Source: Candidatus Scatomorpha stercoravium
GTDB lineage: Bacteria; Bacillota; Clostridia; Oscillospirales; Oscillospiraceae
NCBI GenBank assembly: GCA_018716005.1
Contig: DVKN01000149.1
Location: 1-7,824, forward strand
Direction of reading: 5' to 3'
Length of the DNA stretch: 7,824 nucleotides
The notes under the pieces are model-generated. The model ran no database searches. It worked only from the letters and a program-made list of their open reading frames with translations, and was not told the DNA's origin. Shown here one piece after another: positions 1 through 6,166 of this stretch. Position 1 is the stretch's first letter. Each line of letters begins with the position of its first letter. A program made the position numbers and the translations under genes.

Positions 1-291
1 GTCGCGATTGCCCGCGCGCTCGCCATGCACCCGGACATCCTCTGCTTCGACGAGCCGACGAGCGCGCTCGACCCCGAGCTCACCGGCGAGGTGCTGCGCG
101 TCATACGCTCGCTCGCCGAGCAGCACACGACGATGATTATCGTCACGCACGAGATGAATTTCGCCCGCGACGTCTCGGACCGCGTCATATTCATGGACGA
201 GGGCGTGATAGTCGAGCAGGGCGGGAGCGAGGTCATCTCCGACCCGAAAATGGAGCGCACGAGGAGGTTCCTCTCGAGCTACGGCAAGTGA
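1..291 (+). CDS. Amino-acid-type ABC transporter ATPase (GlnQ-like), C-terminal part only
   Basis: The reading frame is open from base 1, so the start and the Walker A part of the gene lie before the window; 96 residues are visible. They hold the end of the signature helix (VAIARALA), Walker B ILCFDEP, the D-loop SALDP, and the switch histidine in IIVTHEM. The end DPKMERTRRFLSSYGK resembles the usual tail of GlnQ/HisP-type ATPases (NPKxERTRxFL), which power polar amino acid uptake from the cytoplasmic face. The solute-binding-protein gene 178 bases downstream fits an amino acid transporter locus, although the two appear to be separately transcribed. The permease is not in the window. The family call is strong; the transported substrate cannot be read from this fragment. 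Confidence 0.93.
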   Translation, partial: VAIARALAMHPDILCFDEPTSALDPELTGEVLRVIRSLAEQHTTMIIVTHEMNFARDVSDRVIFMDEGVIVEQGGSEVISDPKMERTRRFLSSYGK

Positions 292-294
292 TTT

Positions 295-349
295 CCCCGC
301 GCGGGGCGGCCGGGCCGGCGGTTGATGGGAAAAACGCCGATACCGGCCC
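295..349 (+). other. GC-rich inverted repeats after the ATPase gene, possible terminator
   Basis: Just after the ATPase stop there is a 12-base palindrome, CCCCGCGCGGGG (295-306). It is followed by a second set of complementary arms: GGGCC at 312-316 with GGCCC at 345-349, and GGCG at 317-320 with CGCC at 335-338, leaving a small bulge. They could fold in the transcript end of the ATPase gene. No T-run follows either structure, so a standard intrinsic terminator is not demonstrated, and GC-rich DNA makes such pairings by chance. Confidence 0.25.
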
Positions 350-381
350 CGAAAAGCGCTCTAATATTCACATTTTAACAC

Positions 382-410
382 TTGAATATAACCCCAAATT
401 AACGTATCAT
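382..410 (+). promoter_or_regulatory. Sigma-A-type promoter of the binding-protein gene
   Basis: TTGAAT at 382-387 and TATCAT at 405-410 are separated by 17 bases, the optimal sigma-A spacing. They lie in an AT-rich island (about 361-414) that stands out from the GC-rich surroundings. The start point would fall near 416-418, about 50 bases before the TTG start codon. It suggests that the solute-binding protein is transcribed on its own, apart from the ATPase. This is a match by eye, not a mapped start. Confidence 0.6.
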
Positions 411-411
411 T

Positions 412-445
412 ATTGCGCGTGTCCATGTTTTGCGGCACGCGCAAT
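412..445 (+). promoter_or_regulatory. 10-bp perfect inverted repeat at the transcription start (operator or leader hairpin)
   Basis: ATTGCGCGTG (412-421) and CACGCGCAAT (436-445) are perfect inverted copies with a 14-base spacer. The left arm begins two bases after the predicted -10 element and covers the likely start point, while the right arm ends six bases before the ribosome binding site. That position suits a repressor operator or a 5' hairpin in the mRNA leader. ATTTT follows the right arm, so weak attenuation is also possible. No known regulator is recognised from the sequence. Confidence 0.5.
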
Positions 446-450
446 TTTGC

Positions 451-459
451 GAAAGGGGG
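451..459 (+). promoter_or_regulatory. Ribosome binding site that decides a TTG start
   Basis: GAAAGGGGG at 451-459 resembles the anti-Shine-Dalgarno complement and lies 9 bases before the TTG at 469. An in-frame ATG at 430 lies upstream of this site and inside the loop of the inverted repeat, and has no comparable site of its own, so the TTG is preferred. Confidence 0.65.
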
Positions 460-468
460 CCGCCGCTC

Positions 469-1269
469 TTGAAGCTCGTCAGAAGGGCGCTCGCCGCTGT
501 AATCCTCATATCCATGCTGCTCGGCCTGAGCGGCTGCGGGAAAATTGTCGGGCGCTACAGGGTGGTCGAAACGCTCAGCGAGCAGAGCTACGCCATCGGC
601 TTCCGCAACGACGACTATGTGCGCTATTACGTCGAGGCGGCATTGCAGGAGCTCGCCGCCGACGGCACGATAAGCGGCCTCGCGAACACCTGGTTCATAG
701 AGGACAACACCTCCTTCGCCGCGAGGCAGGGCGCGCTCGGCCAGTTCGACGGCATCCCGCGCCGTACCCTGCTCGTCGGCTGCGACCCGGACGCCTATCC
801 GCTGAGCTATCTGGACGAGAGCGGCAATTACGCCGGCTTCGACGTGGAGCTCGCGCGCGCGGTCTGCTCCCGGCTCGGCTGGACGGCGCAGTTCATCTCC
901 GTCAAGAGCGAGAACGCCTACGACGAGCTCATGAGCAGCAACGTGGACTGCGTCTGGGGCGGCATGACCCTCGACCCGGACGAGAAGGACTTCACCGTGC
1001 TCACGCCCTACCTGACGGACGAGCTCGTGATAATAACCCGCGCCGACACCGGGGCCAAGACCCTGCGCGGCCTCAAGGGCGCGAGCCTCGCCATCTCCGT
1101 CGAGCAGAAGTACATGGAGCTCCTGCAGGCGGACGAGAAGCTCATGGGCCGCTTCGGCGAGATAAAGCGCCTCACCGGCGGCTTGCAGGCGCTGCTCGAC
1201 GCCGTCAACGACGGCAGCGCCTCCGCCGCGCTGGTGAGCTCGACGGCCATATCCCGCTTCGGCGGCTGA
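469..1269 (+). CDS. Lipoprotein solute-binding protein, family 3 type, apparently circularly permuted
   Basis: This 266-residue protein starts at TTG 469. That start gives a classical lipoprotein signal: basic KLVRR, a hydrophobic stretch at about 7-20, and the lipobox LSGC with the lipidated Cys23. It should sit on the outer face of the membrane and feed an ABC importer. Residues about 98-246 match the usual beginning and middle of family 3 binding proteins (RRTLLVGCDPDAYPLSY, GFDVELARAV, VDCVWGGMT, TPYLTDELVIITR, the LRGLKG hinge region). The protein then stops at AALVSSTAISRFGG, where about 50 more residues are expected. Those residues appear instead at 29-76: RYRVVETLSEQSYAIGF, then a helix and ELAADGTISGLANTWF, the usual family end. 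A linker of about 20 residues (77-97) joins the two. The Arg usually found a few residues after the MT of WGGMT is absent (TLDPDEK), so the ligand is uncertain. The nearby ATPase suggests amino acid or related uptake. The family is certain; the permutation is inferred from motif order. Confidence 0.88.
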   Translation: MKLVRRALAAVILISMLLGLSGCGKIVGRYRVVETLSEQSYAIGFRNDDYVRYYVEAALQELAADGTISGLANTWFIEDNTSFAARQGALGQFDGIPRRTLLVGCDPDAYPLSYLDESGNYAGFDVELARAVCSRLGWTAQFISVKSENAYDELMSSNVDCVWGGMTLDPDEKDFTVLTPYLTDELVIITRADTGAKTLRGLKGASLAISVEQKYMELLQADEKLMGRFGEIKRLTGGLQALLDAVNDGSASAALVSSTAISRFGG

Positions 1270-1283
1270 TAAGGCGGATTTCA

Positions 1284-1313
1284 TTGACCGCGGCCGCGCC
1301 GCCGTGGTATAAT
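1284..1313 (+). promoter_or_regulatory. Strong extended -10 sigma-A promoter of the methyltransferase-ECF-truA operon
   Basis: TTGACC at 1284-1289 and a perfect TATAAT at 1308-1313 are separated by 18 bases, with a TGG extension (1305-1307) directly before the -10. The start point would be near 1320, leaving a leader of about 25 bases before the ATG at 1345. The spacer holds a 10-base palindrome, CGCGGCCGCG (1289-1298). The genes downstream to 6883 are so tightly packed that this is probably the main promoter for all seven. Confidence 0.75.
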
Positions 1314-1344
1314 TATCTGATAACGCTGCAATAAGGAGTTAGGT

Positions 1345-2211
1345 ATGTGGGTTTCCGACAAATGGCGTGATTATGAGCTGATAGACTGCTCCCAGGGCGA
1401 GAAGCTCGAGCGCTGGGGGGACTATACCCTCGTGCGGCCGGACCCGCAGGCAATCTGGAAGACGCCGCGCCGCGACAGGCGCTGGAACAGCTCCGACGGC
1501 CGCTATGAGCGCAGCCGCACGGGCGGCGGCAGCTGGGACAAGCACGACCTGCCCGCGAGCTGGCAGATAAGCTACGGCGAGCTCCGCTTCAACGTAAAGC
1601 CCATGAACTTCAAGCACACGGGCATCTTCCCCGAGCAGGCCGCGAACTGGGACTTCATCATGCGCAAGATACGCGGCTCGGACAGGCCAGTGAGCGTTCT
1701 GAACCTCTTCGCCTACACGGGCGCGGCCACGGTCGCGGCCCTCGCCGCGGGCGCGAGCGTCTGCCACGTGGACGCCGCCAAGGGCATGGTCGCCTGGGCT
1801 AAGGAGAACGCCGCGGCGAGCGGCGTCGCGGACAGGCCCGTGCGCTGGATAGTCGACGACTGCGCGAAGTTCGTCGAGCGCGAAATCCGCCGCGGGCGGC
1901 GCTACGACGCCATAATCATGGACCCGCCCAGCTACGGCCGCGGGCCCGGCGGCGAGGTGTGGAAGCTCGAGGACAGCCTCTGGGACTTCGTGAGCCTCAC
2001 CGCGGGCGTATTGAGCGACGACCCGCTCTTCGTTATCATCAACTCCTACACCACCGGCCTCGCGCCGGCGGTGCTCACCTACATCAGCGAGAGCATTTTT
2101 ACGCGCCGCTTCGGCGGCCGGAGCGAAAGCGCGGAGCTCGGCCTGCCGGTGACGGCCTCGGGCCTCTGCCTGCCCGCCGGCGCCGCCTGCAGATGGGAAA
2201 GCGAGAGGTAG
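1345..2211 (+). CDS. Class I SAM-dependent methyltransferase, RlmI/RlmL-like (probable RNA methyltransferase)
   Basis: The 288-residue product has a Rossmann methyltransferase core. Motif I is VLNLFAYTGAATVAA (118-132), which binds SAM. The acidic residue of the second strand is D143 (CHVDAAKGMVAWAKENA), and the catalytic-loop motif IV is DPPSYGRG (193-200). The FKHTGIFPEQAANWDF segment (89-104) before the core is typical of the COG1092 / Methyltrans_SAM group, which includes the 23S rRNA cytosine methyltransferase RlmI and the RlmL C-terminal domain. RlmI proper is longer and has an N-terminal PUA domain, which is not evident here. AAGGAG (1333-1338) lies 6 bases before the ATG. It is the first gene after the promoter at 1284 and ends 2 bases before ecfA1. 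Its neighbour TruA also modifies RNA. The target base is not known, so no symbol is given. Confidence 0.87.
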   Translation: MWVSDKWRDYELIDCSQGEKLERWGDYTLVRPDPQAIWKTPRRDRRWNSSDGRYERSRTGGGSWDKHDLPASWQISYGELRFNVKPMNFKHTGIFPEQAANWDFIMRKIRGSDRPVSVLNLFAYTGAATVAALAAGASVCHVDAAKGMVAWAKENAAASGVADRPVRWIVDDCAKFVEREIRRGRRYDAIIMDPPSYGRGPGGEVWKLEDSLWDFVSLTAGVLSDDPLFVIINSYTTGLAPAVLTYISESIFTRRFGGRSESAELGLPVTASGLCLPAGAACRWESER

Positions 2212-2213
2212 CC

Positions 2214-3047
2214 ATGTCCACCATCATAAAGACAGAAAACCTGCATTTTACCTACGAGGGCGACGAGCTGGAGACGCTCCACGGCGTCGACCTCGAGATA
2301 GAGGAGGGCAGCTTCGTCGCCATCCTCGGCCACAACGGCTCCGGGAAGAGCACGCTCTCGAAGCTCTTCAACGGCATACTCCTGCCGACGGAGGGCCGCG
2401 TCCTCGTCGACGGCGTCGACACCACGCATGAGGACAAGCTCCTCGAGGTGCGCCGCACGGTGGGCCTCGTCTTCCAGAACCCGGACAACCAGATAGTCGC
2501 GAACGTCGTCGAGGACGACGTCGCCTTCGCGCCGGAGAACCTCGGCGTCGAGCCGGCGGAGATACGCCGCCGCGTCGATTCCGCGCTCAAAACCGTCGGA
2601 ATGTACGAGTACCGCATGCACGCGCCGCACCTGCTCTCCGGCGGGCAGAAGCAGCGCGTCGCGATAGCCGGCGTGCTGGCCATGCAGCCGAGGTGTATAG
2701 TCCTCGACGAGCCCACGGCCATGCTCGACCCCATAGGCCGCCGCGAGGTCGTCTCCACCGTCACGCGCCTGTGCCGCGAGGAGGGCATCACGGTCGTGCT
2801 TATTACCCACCATATGTCGGAGTGCGTGGGCGCGGACAGGCTCATAGTCATGAGCGAGGGCCGCGTCGTCGCCGACGGGACGCCGCGCTCGGTGTTCTCT
2901 CAGGTGGAGCTGCTCCGCAGCGAGGGCCTGGACGTCCCCGCTACGACGGAGTTCATATACGAGCTCGACGGCGAGGGCTGGGACCTGCCGCTCGAGGCGC
3001 TGACAGTCGACGAGTGCGCGGACGCCATAATGGCCGCGCTGGGATAA
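2214..3047 (+). CDS. ecfA1: Energy-coupling factor transporter ATPase EcfA1
   Basis: This 277-residue ABC ATPase is one of the two that drive group II ECF importers for vitamins and transition metals. All motifs are intact: Walker A GHNGSGKST (39-47), Q-loop Gln88 in FQNPDNQIVANVVEDDVAFA, signature LSGGQKQR (141-148), Walker B CIVLDEP (161-167) and switch His199 (ITHH). The FQNPDNQ...VEDDVAFAPENLG stretch is characteristic of EcfA1/CbiO proteins and distinguishes it from the neighbour. The C-terminal third (about 230-277) is the usual ECF extension. The ATG at 2214 is chosen because GAGAGG (2203-2208) precedes it and MSTIIKTENLHFTY is the normal beginning; the gene follows the methyltransferase stop by 2 bases. 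It pairs with EcfA2 and docks on EcfT. Confidence 0.96.
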   Translation: MSTIIKTENLHFTYEGDELETLHGVDLEIEEGSFVAILGHNGSGKSTLSKLFNGILLPTEGRVLVDGVDTTHEDKLLEVRRTVGLVFQNPDNQIVANVVEDDVAFAPENLGVEPAEIRRRVDSALKTVGMYEYRMHAPHLLSGGQKQRVAIAGVLAMQPRCIVLDEPTAMLDPIGRREVVSTVTRLCREEGITVVLITHHMSECVGADRLIVMSEGRVVADGTPRSVFSQVELLRSEGLDVPATTEFIYELDGEGWDLPLEALTVDECADAIMAALG

Positions 3048-3064
3048 GGAAAAGGGTTGCGCCA

Positions 3065-3934
3065 ATGGACGCTGTTATAAAAGTAGAAAACCTCACGCAC
3101 ACCTACAGCGTGGGCACTCCGTTCGAGAAGACGGCCGTGCACGGCGTGAACGTCGAGTTCCGCCCCGGCGAGCTCGTCGCCGTCATAGGCCACACCGGCT
3201 CGGGCAAGAGCACCTTCATGCAGCACCTGAACGGCCTGCTCGCGCCCACGAGCGGCACGGTGTACTGCGAGGGGCAGGACATCTTCGCGAGCAAGGAGGC
3301 CACGCGCGACGTGCGCTTCAAGGTCGGCCTCGTCTTCCAGTACCCGGAGTACCAGCTCTTCGAGGAGACGGTGTATAAGGACATCGCCTTCGGCCCGAAG
3401 AACATGAAGCTCTCCGAGCGCGAGATAGACGAGCGCGTCCGCGAGGCGGCCGGCTTCGTCGGCGTGGGCGAGGAGCTCTTCGAGCGGAGCCCCCTCGAGC
3501 TCTCCGGCGGCCAGAAGCGCCGCATAGCCATCGCGGGCGTCATAGCCATGCGCCCGAGGGTGCTCATCCTCGACGAGCCCACCGCCGGCCTAGACCCCGG
3601 CGGCTGCGAGGGCGTCATCTCCAACATCCTCCGCTACCGCCGCGAGACGGGCTCCACCGTGCTGCTCGTCACGCATTCGATGGACGACGCCGCGCGCATA
3701 GCCGACCGCCTGGTGGTCTTCCACGAGGGCCGCATAGCCATGGACGGCACGCCGAGCGAGGTCTTCTCCCGCCCGACGGAGCTCACCGCCATGGGCCTCG
3801 ACGTGCCCCAGGCCGCCGCCATCGCCCAGGCCCTGCGCGAGCGCGGGGCGAAGCTGCCCGGCTCCATATACACCCTCGCGCAGCTCAAGGACGCCGTTAC
3901 CGCGCTGAAGAAAGGGGTGAGCGCCGGTGCTTAA
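3065..3934 (+). CDS. ecfA2: Energy-coupling factor transporter ATPase EcfA2
   Basis: This is the partner ATPase of EcfA1, 289 residues, with the typical EcfA2 N-terminus IKVENLTHTYSVGTPFEKTAV, where the insert before the first hydrophobic strand is a hallmark. Walker A is GHTGSGKST (42-50). Gln92 lies in FQYPEYQLFEETVYKDIAFG, a diagnostic EcfA2 stretch. The signature is LSGGQKRR (146-153), Walker B VLILDEP (166-172), and the switch His204 (VTHSMDD). It starts 17 bases after the ecfA1 stop, with AAAGGG (3051-3056) as the likely ribosome binding site. Its last 8 bases overlap ecfT. All catalytic residues are present, so an active EcfA1-EcfA2 heterodimer is expected. Confidence 0.96.
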   Translation: MDAVIKVENLTHTYSVGTPFEKTAVHGVNVEFRPGELVAVIGHTGSGKSTFMQHLNGLLAPTSGTVYCEGQDIFASKEATRDVRFKVGLVFQYPEYQLFEETVYKDIAFGPKNMKLSEREIDERVREAAGFVGVGEELFERSPLELSGGQKRRIAIAGVIAMRPRVLILDEPTAGLDPGGCEGVISNILRYRRETGSTVLLVTHSMDDAARIADRLVVFHEGRIAMDGTPSEVFSRPTELTAMGLDVPQAAAIAQALRERGAKLPGSIYTLAQLKDAVTALKKGVSAGA

Positions 3935-4733
3935 GGACATCACTCTCGGCCAGTATTTCCCCGGCGACACCATAGTGCACAGGCTCGACCCGCGCACTAA
4001 GATACTCGTCGTCATCATCTTCATCGTCGCGCTCTTCCTCGCGGTGGACTGGATAAGCTACGCCGTCATGTTCCTCATAACGGCCATGTGCATAAAGCTC
4101 TCCAGCATCAGGCTCAAGAGCCTCATGAAGGGCCTAAAGCCGCTCGTCTTCATCATACTGCTGACCGGCATACTGAACCTCTTCTACACGAAGGAGGGGA
4201 CGGTGCTCCTCGACTGGTGGATTTTCACCGTCACCACCGGCGGCATAAAGCGCGCCTTCCTCATGGTTGTGCGCATAATGCTGCTCGTCTGCGGCACGCT
4301 GCTGCTCACCTACACCACGAGCCCCCTGGCCCTCACCGACGGGCTCGAGATGCTGCTCAACCCGCTCAAGAAGATAAAGGTGCCCGTCCACGAGATGAGC
4401 ATGATGATGAGCATGGCCCTGCGCTTCATCCCCACCCTCATAGAGGAGACGGACAAGATAATGTCCGCGCAGAAGGCCCGCGGGGCGGACTTCTCCACCG
4501 GAAAGCTCACCGAGAGGGCGAAGGCGCTCCTGCCCCTGCTCGTGCCGCTCTTCGTCTCCAGTTTCCGCCGCGCCGACGAGCTCGCCGTGGCCATGGAGAG
4601 CCGCTGCTACCACGGCGGCGAGGGCCGCACGAGGATGAAGACGCTGAAGATGGCGCCGCGCGACTGGCTCTGCTTCCTCTTCTGGGCGCTGGTGCTCGGC
4701 GGCATGATTGCCATGAACGTGTACGGCATATGA
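3927..4733 (+). CDS. ecfT: ECF transporter transmembrane component EcfT
   Basis: EcfT is the membrane scaffold that links the two ATPases to exchangeable substrate-binding S components. The 268-residue product begins LKDITLGQYFPGDTIVHRLDPRTK, the normal EcfT start. Hydrophobic membrane segments follow at about 26-56, 71-86, 108-130 and 245-263. Two coupling helices are seen: one has the Ala-Arg-Gly motif (SAQKARGADF, 180-189) and the other reads AMESRCYHGGEGRTRMK (222-238), where the usual ARG-like motif is SRC. The GTG at 3927 overlaps ecfA2 by 8 bases and has AAAGGGG (3911-3917) 9 bases upstream. The stop overlaps the truA start. No S component is encoded in the window, as expected for a shared group II module. 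Confidence 0.95.
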   Translation: MLKDITLGQYFPGDTIVHRLDPRTKILVVIIFIVALFLAVDWISYAVMFLITAMCIKLSSIRLKSLMKGLKPLVFIILLTGILNLFYTKEGTVLLDWWIFTVTTGGIKRAFLMVVRIMLLVCGTLLLTYTTSPLALTDGLEMLLNPLKKIKVPVHEMSMMMSMALRFIPTLIEETDKIMSAQKARGADFSTGKLTERAKALLPLLVPLFVSSFRRADELAVAMESRCYHGGEGRTRMKTLKMAPRDWLCFLFWALVLGGMIAMNVYGI

Positions 4734-5494
4734 GGAACATCGCCCTCAGGCTGCGCTACGACGGCAGCGCCTACCACGGCTGGCAGGTGCAGCGCTACGA
4801 CGTATCCGTGGCCGCCACGCTCGAAAAGGCGCTCTCGAAGGTCTGCGGCCACCCCGTGAAGGCCACCGGCTGCGGGCGCACGGACGCCGGCGTCCACGCC
4901 CTCAACTACTGCGCCAACTTCCGCACGGAGAGCCGCATCCCGGTTGAGCGGCTGCCGCTCGCCGTCAACACCCGCCTCCCCGACGACATCGCCGTGCTCG
5001 CGGCCTGCGAGGTGGAGGAGGGCTTCAACGCTATCCTCAGCTGCGTCAAGAAGGAATACGTCTACCGTATCATGAACACGCGCATCCGCGACCCGTTCCT
5101 GCAGAAGCGGGTGTGCTTCTACCCCGCCCCGCTGGACTTCGCGCGCATGGAGGCCGCGGGCTCGGCCTTCGAGGGGACGCACGACTTCGCCGCCGTGAGG
5201 AGCGTCGGCACCGAGACAAAAACCACGGTGCGCACCGTTCACTGGTGCCGCGCCGAGAAGCACGGGGAAGAGATAGACATCGCCGTCTGCGCGGACGGCT
5301 TCCTCTACAACATGGTCCGCGCTATCGTCGGCACCATGGTCTACGCCGCGCTCGGCAAGCTCGAGCCCGGGGACATCCCGGCCCTGCTCGCGACGCGCGA
5401 CCGCCGCCTGACGGGGCCGACCATGCCCCCGCAGGGGCTCTATCTGAACAGGGTCTGGTATGAAGGAGAGGCCGGGCGGCTGATGAATCCCTGA
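4730..5494 (+). CDS. truA: tRNA pseudouridine(38-40) synthase TruA
   Basis: TruA isomerises uridines 38, 39 and 40 in the tRNA anticodon arm. The 254-residue product has the family start IALRLRYDGSAYHGWQ, the catalytic Asp52 in CGRTDAGVHAL, KKEYVYRI at about 108-115, the FEGTHDFAAVRS block and the GFLYNMVRAIVGTMV helix near the C-terminus. The region before the active site reads DVSVAATLEKAL, where the family normally has a (T/S)VQ triplet, so the usual Gln is Ala. It starts at an ATG sharing the ATGA overlap with the ecfT stop. No strong ribosome binding site is seen, so translation is probably coupled to ecfT. Linkage of truA with the ECF genes is common in Firmicutes. Confidence 0.96.
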   Translation: MRNIALRLRYDGSAYHGWQVQRYDVSVAATLEKALSKVCGHPVKATGCGRTDAGVHALNYCANFRTESRIPVERLPLAVNTRLPDDIAVLAACEVEEGFNAILSCVKKEYVYRIMNTRIRDPFLQKRVCFYPAPLDFARMEAAGSAFEGTHDFAAVRSVGTETKTTVRTVHWCRAEKHGEEIDIAVCADGFLYNMVRAIVGTMVYAALGKLEPGDIPALLATRDRRLTGPTMPPQGLYLNRVWYEGEAGRLMNP

Positions 5495-5506
5495 GGAGGC
5501 CGCCTT

Positions 5507-6151
5507 ATGAAAAACGCCGTGCGCTCCCGCCGCTCCCATGCGGCCGCGCTCTGCTGCCTGCTGCTCGCCCTCGCCGCCGCCGCATGGGCGGCCGCCGCGG
5601 GCCGCGGGCCGGACATGGGCGCGGATTGCGTCGGGTTCGGGAACTCTTTTGCCCGGCTGACGTCTGGATATGTGGAAGTTTCCGGCCCGGACGGGGGCTA
5701 TGAGGCCCCGCTCGCGGGCGAGGGCCGGGTCATAACGCCCTGCGGCGAGACCGCCGCGGCCTGGGCCCCGGGCGGGGAGCTGCTGCTCCTGGGCGGGACG
5801 GGATACCGCCGCGCGGAGCTGCCCGGGCGCCTGCTCGGCGTCTTCGGCGGGGAGAGCGGGATGTGCGCCGCCGTCTGCGAGGGCGCGGACGGGCGCTTCA
5901 TCGCCGCGGCCTACACCGAGCGCGGCGCGGCCTTCACGGCCGTGAGCGACGGCGCGGCCATAGTCGCTGCCGCCCTCTCGCCGGACGGGAGGGGCCTCGC
6001 GCTGCTCTGCGCCGGCGAGGGCTGGTTTATCCGCCGCTGGGACATGCTCTCGGGAGAGAGCGCCGACGAGCCGCTCGAGGGCCCCGCGCTCTCGCTCAAA
6101 TGGGATGAAAACGGGCTCCGCGCCGTTTACGCGGAGGCCGCCGAAAGATAA
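5507..6151 (+). CDS. Unrecognised signal-anchored extracytoplasmic protein, possibly beta-propeller-like
   Basis: I do not recognise this 214-residue protein. A basic start (MKNAVRSRRSH) is followed by a hydrophobic Ala/Leu stretch (about 12-31), which should act as a signal peptide or a single membrane anchor and place the rest outside the cell. The remainder is Gly/Ala-rich with many short beta-like stretches. Segments such as AALSPDGRGLALLCAG (155-170) followed by FIRRWDMLSGE (174-184) recall WD40 or similar propeller blades, but there are too few for a full propeller. It may be a short relative of Clostridia propeller proteins of the DUF5711 kind; that is a guess. GAGGAGG (5493-5499) lies 7 bases before the ATG, 12 bases after truA. 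Codon phase and the strong ribosome binding site support a real gene. Confidence 0.75.
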   Translation: MKNAVRSRRSHAAALCCLLLALAAAAWAAAAGRGPDMGADCVGFGNSFARLTSGYVEVSGPDGGYEAPLAGEGRVITPCGETAAAWAPGGELLLLGGTGYRRAELPGRLLGVFGGESGMCAAVCEGADGRFIAAAYTERGAAFTAVSDGAAIVAAALSPDGRGLALLCAGEGWFIRRWDMLSGESADEPLEGPALSLKWDENGLRAVYAEAAER

Positions 6152-6166
6152 AAGGAGGATAGGGCC

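Noticed and set aside
430..468. ATG at 430 as the start of the binding protein
   Set aside because: It lies in the loop of the inverted repeat, upstream of the GAAAGGGGG site, and would put a polar 13-residue extension before the lipoprotein signal. The TTG at 469 fits better.
1289..1298. Palindrome CGCGGCCGCG in the promoter spacer as an operator
   Set aside because: Short GC-only palindromes are expected by chance in DNA this GC-rich, and no flanking symmetry of good quality extends it. Recorded only in the promoter entry.
288..1334. A 348-codon + strand frame overlapping the binding-protein gene
   Set aside because: The translation is mostly Arg/Ala-rich and shows no family. The overlapping frame encodes a clear lipoprotein binding protein.
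1270..1344. Possibility that the binding protein is merely truncated by a frameshift, with its C-terminus in the following bases
   Set aside because: Only 75 bases separate its stop from the next gene, and they hold a strong promoter. About 150 bases would be needed, and the missing segment is found at the N-terminus instead.
2079..3065. A 328-codon minus-strand frame opposite ecfA1
   Set aside because: It is a shadow of a fully conserved ABC ATPase gene and has no recognisable domain or convincing ribosome binding site.
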